From Mermis nigrescens (lineage: Eukaryota; Nematoda; Enoplea; Mermithida; Mermithidae): DNA of 64,000 nt. This document shows positions 54,969 to 64,000 of the stretch, piece by piece. Position numbers and translations under genes: made by a program. The stretch covers positions 48,097,786 through 48,161,785 of the forward strand of contig JAVLUZ010000154.1 of assembly GCA_036768485.1 (NCBI GenBank), read 5' to 3'. Under the pieces are notes generated by a model. The model saw only the letters and a program-made list of their open reading frames with translations, had not been told where the DNA came from and ran no database searches. Every line of letters begins with the position of its first letter. Position 1 is the first letter of the stretch.

Positions 54969-55202
54969 TATGGTCTGCTTCATTAAGCTTTGAGGTTTTT
55001 GAAAAAATTTAAAATAACTACAAAAGTGTTTTAAAGTAATACAATTAATATGATGTTCTACAGTATTTCGAGTCACTTGGCGACGCATGCCATTGCCAGT
55101 GTTAAGCCGCATTACTGCATCAAAAGCTTAAACCGCTTTTGTAGCCTAATTCTTGTGGAAAAATTTCAATGAAAACCGCAAAGTTTAATGAAACATACTA
55201 TA
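54969..55202. mobile_element. A-family MITE, complete copy
   Basis: 234 bp with ends TATGGTCTGCTTCATTAAGC and TTTAATGAAACATACTATA. Its outer ~13 bases are those of the tRNA-carrying B family, so both may be moved by the same transposase. No tRNA-like part. Confidence 0.8.
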
Positions 55203-55209
55203 AGTACCT

Positions 55210-55640
55210 ATAGCCTGTTTCATTTATTCGAGAGCTTTTTCAATAAATTTTTTTGAAAGGTACATTAAGCGTAAGGAAATAATTTATTGTAATTCGACAG
55301 ATAAGCTCAGTGAGGGCGAGCAGCTGGTACGCTTCCATTTTTAATACATTAGAGCGTCTATATAAATTCAAATCAGGCATTTAAACAGTGCGGGACATAC
55401 TATAGTAAGCGCGCTAAATGAAAAGGTAGAGCTGGAATCGAACCCGGGTTGTTTCGTGACGTCAAGCACACGTTTTACCACTCAGCTGTGTGCGGAAGTT
55501 CGCGGCGCTTCTTAAAATATTAATCTATTGCGTCAGTGTTAGGCACGTGCAACTTTTCTCTGCAAACAAGTTGACTAATCTATTGGGAGACAAGAATAAA
55601 TTATACCGCGAAAAATTTTATCGAGAAATCCTCCTTTGTG
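55210..55640. mobile_element. TIR element carrying a tRNA-like module (B family), copy 3, truncated
   Basis: Starts TATAGCCTGTTTCATTTATT, eight bases after the A element. It is collinear with copy 1 past the tRNA-like part (minus strand 55430-55500, box B GGTTCGATTCC, CTGAGTGG-type box A) to ATTTTATCGAGAAATCC, then diverges. The right end was not found. Confidence 0.8.
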
Positions 55641-57360
55641 TAACTGCGAGAGTTACAAGAAGCGAACTCTTTCCATTAGTTCGCGTATGCCTTCCGACAA
55701 CAGCTTGTTACTGTATCGGTTAACATAGTCAATTTCGAGTAGCCATCCATGTGTAACTTAAGGGCGTTTTGTCACCTTGGAGTTGTCTTAGCGCGCGCAA
55801 ACGAGTTTGCTGATTAAGTACTTGAAGTATGTACGGATAACTAAACCGACAGCATGCCGCCGGGGAAGGTACCCAACACACAACAACTACCAAAGCAACG
55901 AACCCCACTAAGTACCTTCGGGGCTTACCTAAGTACCTATGCTACAGCTAGCGCTGGTCGGGAAGCTGTGGTAAAAACCTGCACTCTTCCAAAATGACCC
56001 TAAATACCTACTACCTAAAATCTTCTCGGACGTAACTGGTCCGATACTTATGGAGATTATGGGACGGAGATGCCGACCGCAGATCCTAACCAGGAGTAAT
56101 TAGATAACCCCAGTATTTGCCCTAGGTCCTTGGACCTTTTTAGACCAAAAGACTAATTTTTCGCGAAAAGAATTGAAAAGGTTTTGCACCAGATTACCTA
56201 TGGCGAAACTACTTATAAATTCCGGTTCCAATAGCACTCTGTACTTAAATCACAACAACAAAGAGCTCTATTCCGGGCTGTCATCCACTATAAAAATTAT
56301 GTAATAATTTTTATAGATTTTTGGTTTGAAAGAGGATTTATGAATTCTGCACGAAATTATAAATAAAAGGGTTTACCCAATGAAATCCGGCAAGAAATAA
56401 AGTCGAGGCCGGCCTTTACCCAAATCCTTGACTGCCTGTGGTATATTGCACCTCTAGACAGCTAATTTTCTAGCTTTTACCAAATCAAACCAAATGTACA
56501 GTCTTAGGCGCTGATAAAGTCGGAAACGACACGCCAGTAATTAAAAAGGCTACTCTGCTACAAAACTAAATTAATAATCGTAGGGGGAAGGCCTACAGTA
56601 ATATGAGAAGAAAAAGATTATATAATGTTTTTATAACAAAAATTGTGTGCTTTTTGCACATAGATTTTTTGCGTCTCCGCACAGGCTCAACGTGAATAGC
56701 GGTCATGTCGCCTATGTTTTAATTGTAAAAATTGATAGGGTAATTGTAGGGGTTCCACAGCAAAAATCGCGTCTTCGTGTCCCTCGCAACACGTGGCAAT
56801 AAGAGTCCAACCAAATGACACTGCGTGGTCGGAATGCCTCCACATGTCGTACTATTGGAAACTATCCGACTGCAACGTGATCTGAAAATATGGCTGGATC
56901 GCCAAAATGGAACCAAAAGACCGGATGATCGGAATAAGCGCACTAAGGTGCGCAATGGCCGTACAAGTAACGACACATGTAGATACACTACATACACTCC
57001 TCCCCTCACCGGGAAAAAATTTGGAACACGGGCCGAATTTTTTAAAGTGGAAAGAAAATTATAGAAATATGAGAAAAATTGTTGGGGATTTAACAAATGG
57101 AAAATTTGAGTAATTTTATTGAAATTTTTAGGTTGGGCCCCCTGTGGAAGGGAGAAAATTTTGAATTGAAAAGTATGGCGGCTGAATCCATGACTGAGCC
57201 TCTATCGAGTAGTGCAGAGACCTGAAAAATAAATTTGAATAAAAGAAAAATGTAAGTAGATTTTAGATAAAATTAAGGTAAAATAAGGCCACACTTGTTC
57301 TGAGCAAGGTCAAGAATCAATGAGTTTAAAATGACGAGATTACGCAAAATTTAAAGACGA
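55641..57360. other. No gene recognised
   Basis: Less AT-biased than average. A 125-codon minus frame at 56719-57096 has no recognisable motif and overlaps equally long frames on the other strand. This stretch could include the 3' noncoding part or LTR of the Gypsy element, but no direct repeat matching its other side was found. Confidence 0.4.
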
Positions 57361-57952
57361 AAATTAAAGACAAGATTTAAAGGCACAAGGAATGTCAAAA
57401 CGCGAACTAGTAGTTTTTATGACAAGAAAATTATGACAAAACGCGAATAAAACGACATTGGATCCACAAACGGTATGCTGTTGGCCATTGGCACAAACGC
57501 AGAGTCCAAATATAGAGTAAGAGCCAAACGTGGCTACTGGCGGAGTTTGTGATCTGGTTTTGTCATCAGAAAGAAACGGGATGACTGGAATCAAGCGACG
57601 CAATGAGTTGCTAGAGTCCATATGGCGGCATTGCGAAGGGCGATCCTCATCCGATAGATTGATGCACGTTTGTAATGTAGTGTTTCTGCCTATTAGTACT
57701 GTAGGTACAATGGTTATTTTTCTCAATACGGTTTCTAGATTGTAAAGCCCTAATGATCACCAAGTTTATTAGGTAAGAGACTAATGGATCTTACAACAAG
57801 AGTGTTGAACATTAATGACTGTGTCTTGAAGAAAGTGAGAGCTGAATCAAGAGCCTCTCAAAGACACGTAGTAAAGTTATATGTACTAAGGGTCGTGAAC
57901 GACGTAAGTGATAAAAATAATTCACGAATGTAGGAGCGTAGGATGTACCTAG

Positions 57953-58237
57953 TTACATCACATAGGTCCCCTCTGTAAAAAATGTTGCCCAGTCACAGTG
58001 TGGTCTGGTAGGTCGGCGTGTCCTTGTTGACTGTCTTGGGATTGGCTTATCTTTGAGATCCCTCGTTGCGTTGTTGTTGTCCACTTGATCTCTCGTAACG
58101 TTGGGTTCTTTTGTCGTTTTTGTCATCGTGTATAACTGTATCACTTTCTTGTATTCTGTTATTTTCTGATTGTTTTCTGATACTTTCTGTTCTACGTTTA
58201 AAGTTGGGGTTATAAACGGGTGAACAGGTTGCTGCAC
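57953..58237 (-). pseudogene. Gypsy Pol C-terminal tail
   Basis: The frame ends PIPRQSTRTRRPTRPHCDW, a basic R-S-T-R-x-R-R-P string typical of the end of many Gypsy/mag Pol proteins, and then stops at 57953. No env-like frame follows. Confidence 0.6.
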
Positions 58238-58295
58238 TGCATTTTTGACTGTTTTTGAATCAGTTTTGTCCGATAGGTTTTCGCAAGAAACGAGT

Positions 58296-59110
58296 TTACA
58301 TAATCGAGATGATCAGCGTGTTTTCGCTGAATTGACTTGTTAATTTCGATTTATAGGATAAAGGACCCGTTTTCTGTTTAACGACTCCTGGTGTCCACGT
58401 TTTTCCTAACGTGTTATACACCCAGACTGTATCATTCTGTTTAAAATTTCGTTCTTTTGTATTCCTGATCGTGATAAAATTTCTGCTTTGCTGCCTCATA
58501 CATATGTATCTTTGCATCAGGCTTAAGTCAATCAAATAGCGTGCATAATTTTCGTCCGAAAAACAATTCTGCAGGCGTACAATTTGTTGATGAGTGTATC
58601 GGTACATCGATACGTGAAAAGCCACGTATTTAGCTTATCCTGCATTAGCTCGATATTTCGCGTTTTTAGCACACCATAATGTCGCTTGAAAGTTTGTATA
58701 GCGCGTTCTGCCATACCATTTGTGCGACTGTGGTAAGTATGGTTACCATGTAAGTGTCACACCATTCAGTTTGCAAGCTTTTGAAGTGCTCTGACGTGAA
58801 TTGCGTTCCGTTGTCAGATACAATATATTTGCATATTCCGTAACGTGAGAATAGCGACTTTAGAATTCGAATTGTATTTTCAGATGATGCGTTTTTCATC
58901 ATGAAAATTTCTACCCAGCGTGAGTAGGCGTCGATAACATGAACTACATTAGTCCATTGTATGGACCTGCAAAATTGATATGAATTCGTTCCCATAAATA
59001 GGAATATTCCATGAGTTTAGTGGCGTTTCGGGCTCGTTTTTACGATTTTCTTGGCAGAATAAGCAGTTTTCCACTAAATTTTCGATACTTCTATCGATTT
59101 TAGCCACCAG
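58296..59110 (-). pseudogene. Gypsy integrase remnant
   Basis: Near 59080-59040 a CLFCQENR string fits the Cys pair of the HHCC zinc-binding domain. The core shows HVIDAYSRWVEIF (first Asp) and YIVSDNGTQFTSEHF (second Asp) at 58990-58780. The Glu-bearing MAERAIQTFKRHYGV part continues in another frame at 58714. Frameshifts and stops make it inactive. Confidence 0.8.
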
Positions 59111-60147
59111 ACGGAAGAGCGAGCTAAAGAACGTGTAGCTAGTATTCCTGAGTGTCCTTCATGTAATTTCGTTAAGACTGTTTTCTGCAAACAATTTGGT
59201 ATTACTATTCTGTTCTGCCACATTATGATTCCATCCTCAAACGATAATTATGTCGTTTTTCGAAATATGGCATTCCTGTGTGTATTCTGCGTTTTTCAGA
59301 CAGCCGCGTTCTAAGTGTTAGCTATGACTGAGCTAAAACGGATTGCGCACTGTTTTACGTTTAAGCACAGGCTGTGTTAAAGGTAAATCGCTCATTTGCA
59401 TTTCGCGCGTATCTGACAGATAATCTTGGCGTCACTAAGTTCAAATTCAGATGCGCCAGATCAGCTAAAGGTAAACGTGACAGCGCGTCTGCAGCTATGT
59501 TTTCCTTGCCTGGCTTATATTCGATTGTATAATTGTAAGCGCTAAGTAATTGTTCTTGTTGTTAAATGCAAAGCAGCCATTTTTGGAATTTCTTTTATTT
59601 TCCCCAAAAATGCGTTCTAACGGTTTGTGATCCGTTCTCAATTTTAAAATTTCTGTCCGTATAGGTACTGATTAAATTTATTTACCCCAAACATGATTGC
59701 TAATGCCTATTTGTCAATTGGCGTGTATCGCTTTTTCTGTCTGAGACAATGAGCGCTTTAAGCGGCAGCTAGTTGACTATCTGAACTGTCAGGATTTTGA
59801 TGCAGAAGCAGTGCACCAATTCCTTTTTCGGAAGCGTTCGTTGCTGAAAACTACTGGTAAATTTTTCGTCAAATGCATCAGCACGTTTTCTGATGAAATC
59901 GCATTCTAAAGCTTGTTGAAAAGTCGTAAATCTGACTCTGTAAAATGCCATTGTTCGCCTTTTTGTAAAAAACGGTGTAAAGGTGCACATTTTGCCTGTA
60001 AATTTGGTATAAAACGAGCATAATAGTTTAGCGAACCGGAGAAACGAGCGTAGCTCTGACATTTTTGGGAGCCGGTTGGTCCTTTAGTGCCTTTACGTTT
60101 TTGGTTACTGGGTGAATCCCAGTTTTATCGATTCGATGACCCAAAAT

Positions 60148-60822
60148 TTAAGTTCTGGGCATAAAAGATGCAGTTTCGATTTCTGTGTACGTAAGCCTTC
60201 TTGATGTAGTTTTTCTAAAACTTTTTTTCAAGTTCGAAACGTGTTCTAATCGTGTTTTTCCACCCGTGCAAATGTCGTCCATAAACCACGCTACACCGTC
60301 CATGCCTTGTAGTAAAGTGTCCATGAACTGTTGGAATATGGCGGGTGCAGAGGAAATACCGAAAGGCATGCAAGTGTACTGATAGTAGCCTTTATGTGTT
60401 GCGATTATAAGATATTTACGCGATTCCGGTTTTATTTTCATCTGTAAGTAAGCATCTTTTAAATCGATCGTTGAAAATTCTGTAAAGTTCGCGAGTTTTA
60501 TATTTACTTCCTCAAACCGTGGAGTGGGTGAGGGTTTTTCGGTATACCAATTAATTGTGACTTTAAAGTCACCGCAGATAGGCTTATTTCTTGGTTCATC
60601 AGTTTTAGGTACGTAAACGACAGGTGATGCCCATTCAATTGGCGTTACGGCAGGGTCTACTTTTTCTAGAATGCCGCCTGTAATTAAGCGTTGAATTTCT
60701 GCATCAGCTGCAGATTTTAGCGCAAAATGAACAGGTCTAGGTTTAAAACGATTGGTTTCTGCATCTTCATTAAGCGTAATTGATGCTTTAAAACCTGTGA
60801 TGCGACTCAGTTTACCGCTCAA
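60148..60822 (-). pseudogene. Gypsy reverse transcriptase, part
   Basis: A 224-codon frame with the fingers and palm: ILEKVDPAVTPIEWASPVV, TIDLKDAYLQMKI (first catalytic Asp), MPFGISSAPAIFQQFMD and an FMDD box where most relatives have Y-x-D-D. The frame breaks just after LEHVSNLKK. The upstream linker and the downstream connection/RNase H part (59480-60062) are in other frames and heavily damaged. Confidence 0.85.
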
Positions 60823-60963
60823 AACGTCTGTGTACTGGCGCTACTAATTTACTTATTTTGATTCCGTTTTGTACAAAATTTTCGAAACGTTGTCTGTTTG
60901 AATTGTTCGTAATTGCAAATATCTGCAGCTTGGTTGCAGATTAAACGCTTTAGTCCAATCACG

Positions 60964-61287
60964 CTAAATAACGGTAAGTTTGCCGCTTGTTTTGTGACTG
61001 TGACTTTCAATCTTTTCTTTTGCAAACTTACTTTTACATCTACGTGTAGTTTCGCCTAGCATTTCGATTTCGAAATCTGGATAAGCGCTTAATTTATCTG
61101 TTGTCATAGATAAGCGTGGTGAACCGATGTTTTCCCATGTATGTTTACCGATTATAGTTCGAACGGCTGCTGTATCATATTCCATTGTAGTTTTACGATT
61201 ATTTATGATTATGTCGATTAAATAGCGCTGTTTGCTGTCTATAGTGACGCAACCAACCAAATTCGAACTTTTGTTGAGTCGCATCAA
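60964..61287 (-). pseudogene. Gypsy protease remnant
   Basis: A 107-codon frame reads LVGCVTIDSKQRYLIDI followed by MEYDTAAVRTIIG. Retropepsins have Asp-Thr-Gly at this place; here the Gly is missing (D-T-A-A), so the enzyme would be inactive. Downstream residues fit the rest of a small retroviral-type protease domain only loosely. Confidence 0.7.
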
Positions 61288-61369
61288 ATCGAAAATCGAC
61301 CGGAAAATCGGACATTGTTGAATTCTGTGATCGAATTTATCTTCATTTTTGATCGTTTATCGTTTAACA

Positions 61370-61700
61370 GGGTGATGTTCCCTGATTTTAAGCACACTTT
61401 TTCCCAGTGACCGACTTGTTTACACGACTTACAGACGTTACTTTGCGCTTGACAGCGTTCGTAAGTTTCATGACGCTTTTTTCCACAGCGTAAACACTGT
61501 AATTTTGGATCAACTGAGATTTTTTGTGTAAATTTAGAATTTTTTGAAGATTCTGTATGTCGAGATTCTTACCCTTTGACTGCGCTCTCTTCTGTGAACT
61601 TACGTACCTTATTGATAGACGTGCTATCTAAGGGTTCATCAGAGTTCTCGAGTGATTTTTGTTGGCATTGAGCCGATTCGATCAGTAATGCTGTTCGTTC
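61370..61700 (-). pseudogene. Gypsy gag remnant with two zinc knuckles
   Basis: The frame ends in a stop at 61569 and then continues in the same register to CLRCGKKRHETYERC (C-x2-C-x4-H-x5-C, one residue longer than canonical) and CKSCKQVGHWEKVC (canonical CCHC) near 61510-61400. In active relatives these bind the element RNA. Confidence 0.75.
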
Positions 61701-62036
61701 TATGTGTCTGATAATTCCTCCGATGAGCAGCCACTTTATCGTAGTGGAGGGGTTTGTGTGCCTCAATGAAGTTAACTGAGAGGCCAGACTAAGAGCTGCT
61801 CCCCAGGGCTTGAGTGGCATTTCTCGGGCATGTCTGGCGGTTGGTGGCCGTCAGAAATTGGCAGGGTGAGCCCATTGCTGATCACTAGGGCCCTGCTGGG
61901 ACCCTAACTGTCAACTTGCTGAGTTTGTCATCCATGAACCAACTCACTGTTCTATAACCATGATGGAGTTATTAGAGACCGCCCTCAGTATCCGGCATAC
62001 GGTGGTTCTAAAATCTCCGGAGACCCAGCCAGCACT

Positions 62037-63092
62037 GTGTCGTTAAAAGGCAATATTGGTGGTCATGCTACTTGCAGCCCAACTAGTGGTGTGTTGTCAC
62101 AGGGCATCACTGGTGGTCAAGCTACTTGTGGCTCCTCAGTTGCCATAGGAACCAGGTGGCAGTTGAGGGCGATGCTACTGGAACACCTGCAAAGGGGACT
62201 CCTTTGGAGAACCTTTCGGAGAAACTGGGCTCCATAAATTTGCGCAAGCAACTCACTGGGGCCCAGAAACGAAAATCCCCGTGCTATGGCCTCGTGCTGC
62301 CAGAGCCCTCCAGGGATCTGGCACTAACCTGCCCGAAGTTACAGGTTCTGATTCGGAGTGAGCACTGGGCAGAATACTGCTCAGGAGGACCCAGCTCCTC
62401 AGAATCTAGGCACTATAGGTGGAGCACAGCAAGCAATTGCTGCTGCACACCCAACTCCTAAGCCCAACAAACAGGCCAAGCGGCGACATCCTAAGGATGA
62501 CACGCCCACTAGCCTGACACAGCCAGCTAAAAGCGTCTAAAAGACCTTCTAGTTATAAAGCAGCAGTTGAGGAATCAAGTTGGTATTGTCAACTTCAGCA
62601 GCGAAGGCGACATTCCAGCTGATAAGCTTGATACACTCTCACAGCTGTCTTAACTACAGCCTTGGATCAGGTCGCAGCACTAGCAAGACCCCTCCAAGGT
62701 TTACCTCTTCTGGCCTGTCACATGGCGTTTTTTATATGACATGTGCAGATCAATTCACTCTGGATTGGCTGAAGAATACCTTAGTTATCTGATCCACCTT
62801 GGGAAGGAGCTGATCTGCTGTTTGCAGCAAATCAGAACTTCCCAAGTTGACCAAGTTCACAGTGTTTTTCCCTGGCTTAGCTGACAGGGACTCTGTGTTT
62901 TCCAGACTGCAGAACCAGAACCCTGGGTTTGTGCACTGGCCTTTGGAGAATCTACAAATGGAGGAAAGAAGGTCAAACCCTTCTTTGTCCTGGGAGTGGA
63001 CTATCCATCGGTCCAGGTGCTTACAGTTGGACTTCAGGCCTTATTTCAAACTTGGGCGTGTCACTTTGATGACACATACCAAGTTGGAATAA
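62037..63092 (+). pseudogene. LOA-like ORF1 remnant
   Basis: Frames switch several times. KLGSINLRKQLTGAQKRK near 62220 resembles the Leu-Ser-Gly-Ala-x-x-Arg-Arg start of LOA-group ORF1 proteins. KPNKQAKRRHPKDDTP near 62460 is the basic linker. GLSHGVFYMTCADQFTLDWL near 62715 and FFPGLADRDSVFSRLQNQNP near 62865 fit the C-terminal domain of these proteins (DUF4780 type). An internal duplication (GGHATC/GGQATC at 62060 and 62114) is present. Nonfunctional. Confidence 0.7.
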
Positions 63093-63101
63093 GCGCATAA
63101 T

Positions 63102-63980
63102 TTGTACATAGATTATGATGGTTATACCAGTACTCTCCCATCCCTATCAGTACTGGAATTATTCCAGATCAACTTGCAGCATAGCCAAGGTGCGACTGGT
63201 GTACTTAGTCTCTGCCTAGCAAAACTGCAGACAAAACTAGCATTGATCCAGGAGCCTTGGATCTATAAGAACAAGGTATGTGGATTAAATGATAAACTAT
63301 ATACTGTGTTAGTAGGGACTGTGGTACAAGGACCAAGGGCTTGCGTGCTTGTCTCACGGAAACGAACCCAGTGCTCCTCCAACAATTCAGCAACTGTGGC
63401 ATGGTGTCTGTTGAGTTAAGTTATAAAAGTGCAGGGCACTGGCGTAACATCATTGTTACATCAGCATACCTGCCTTTGACTCTCCCTCATTTACCTCCAG
63501 GTAGAGCTTTTTCTCTTCTGGTTGACTACTGCAGTAAAAGCAGATACCACTAATTATTGGGTGTGACGCCAATGCTCACCACAACTTGTGGGGCAGCAGC
63601 GATACCACAAACGGGACTGCACTTGCTGAATATTTAGCCTCAACCAATTTAATTTTATTAAATAGGGGAAGGAACTCACATTTGTTGTGGCAAAGAGACA
63701 GGAGGTTATTGATCTAACCTTATGTTCTCTCGACCTCACTAATGATATTAGAAACTGGCATGTCTCACAAGAGGACTTCATCTGACCACAGACAGATACG
63801 CTCTTTACATGCTGATTCCTTTTCTTCTAGGTTGTACAGGAATCCAAGGTCCACTAATTGGGCTCTTTTTAAGCAGCACTCTAGTAGTCGCTTGGGTTCT
63901 TGGGCTCCTAGTTGCTCAACAAAAGAGGACGTAGAGGGTGCTGCTGACTTGTACAGCAAGCACTTACATCCTCATATGAG
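63102..63980 (+). pseudogene. LOA-like ORF2 endonuclease remnant
   Basis: FQINLQHSQGA and LALIQEPWIYKNKVCGL (63160-63290) are the start of an apurinic-type endonuclease as in the R1/LOA groups. IIGCDANAHHNLWGSSDTT (63550-63610) is the metal-binding GCDANAHH block. EVIDLTL and a degraded WHVSQEDF / SDHR ending follow near 63700-63790. At least three frameshifts and stops are present. Confidence 0.8.
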
Positions 63981-64000
63981 AACTCCTGCACATTACAGAG

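Larger units (their letters stand above)
57953..61700 (-). mobile_element. Degraded Ty3/Gypsy-type LTR retrotransposon
   Basis: In minus-strand order: gag zinc knuckles, protease, reverse transcriptase, RNase H region, integrase and a basic C-terminal tail, the domain order of Ty3/Gypsy. The twin knuckles and overall look are close to invertebrate mag-like elements. Every domain is broken by stops or frameshifts, and no LTR pair was recognised. Its 5' side abuts the LOA-like LINE near 61.8 kb. Confidence 0.85.
61850..64000 (+). mobile_element. LOA-like LINE, 5' part, cut by window edge
   Basis: An ORF1 remnant and the start of ORF2 (endonuclease) occur in order on the plus strand. Base composition is visibly more GC-rich than in the rest of the window, which suggests a different source family or age. 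The reverse transcriptase would lie beyond 64000. Confidence 0.8.

Noticed and set aside
56719..57096. 125-codon minus-strand ORF
   Set aside because: Overlapped by open frames on the other strand, no motif, and no match to the Gypsy element's known domains.
57364..57726. LTR of the Gypsy element
   Set aside because: No matching direct repeat was found on the other side near 61.7 kb, so an LTR cannot be claimed.

Overview
The window reads as intronic and 5' flanking DNA of an AT-rich, intron-containing animal genome, almost entirely built of transposable elements (TEs). Nothing is bacterial: there are no operons, and the only long ORFs belong to retrotransposons. The animal character is set by one recognisable host gene on the minus strand. 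It is a RYBP/YAF2-type Polycomb adaptor, split into exon 1 (30837-30701) and exon 2 (23448-23321), whose splice phases join to give a complete RanBP2-type zinc finger followed by the family signature [13 protein letters not shown]. Two further minus-strand exon candidates (20146-20040 and 19931-19663) may continue it. CR1/jockey-like and LOA-like LINEs and a Ty3/Gypsy element suggest an invertebrate; I cannot name the species.

Layout. 1-4.2 kb: a dispersed repeat rich in GTAAAGTTTAC palindromes, carrying a TIR element; a collinear second copy lies at 49.0-52.76 kb. 4.2-27.5 kb: short nonautonomous repeats in the presumed downstream and intronic part of the RYBP gene. Two stand out, a G-rich MITE with CATACATGTAAC ends and a ~430 bp repeat carrying TGTACATGTACA hairpins, the second repeatedly sitting inside the first. 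27.6-30.66 kb: a decayed CR1-like LINE in RYBP intron 1. 30.97-47.61 kb: a Russian-doll nest of DNA transposons just upstream of RYBP exon 1. Almost every layer is bounded by an 8-bp target-site duplication (TSD), and several are checked by a paralogous empty site inside the window. 48.3-55.6 kb: TIR elements that carry a tRNA-like (Pol III box A/B) segment, the second copy of the dispersed repeat, and a compact candidate exon or structured RNA at 52.81-52.97 kb. 57.9-61.7 kb: a broken Ty3/Gypsy element on the minus strand. 61.85-64.0 kb: the 5' part of a degraded LOA-like LINE, cut by the window edge.

The most unusual content is (i) the seven-deep nest, in which families recur inside their own descendants; (ii) two unrelated TIR families that each carry a tRNA-like module; (iii) a foldback-like element whose inverted termini are minisatellite arrays; (iv) a near-intact LINE whose ORF1 and ORF2 share one frame, separated by a single TAG, with no AUG available to start the endonuclease; and (v) a 13-bp GC hairpin (GGCGCGAAGCGCC type) scattered through otherwise unrelated AT-rich repeats. 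Coordinates were read by eye: boundaries given with TSDs are exact readings, the others are approximate.
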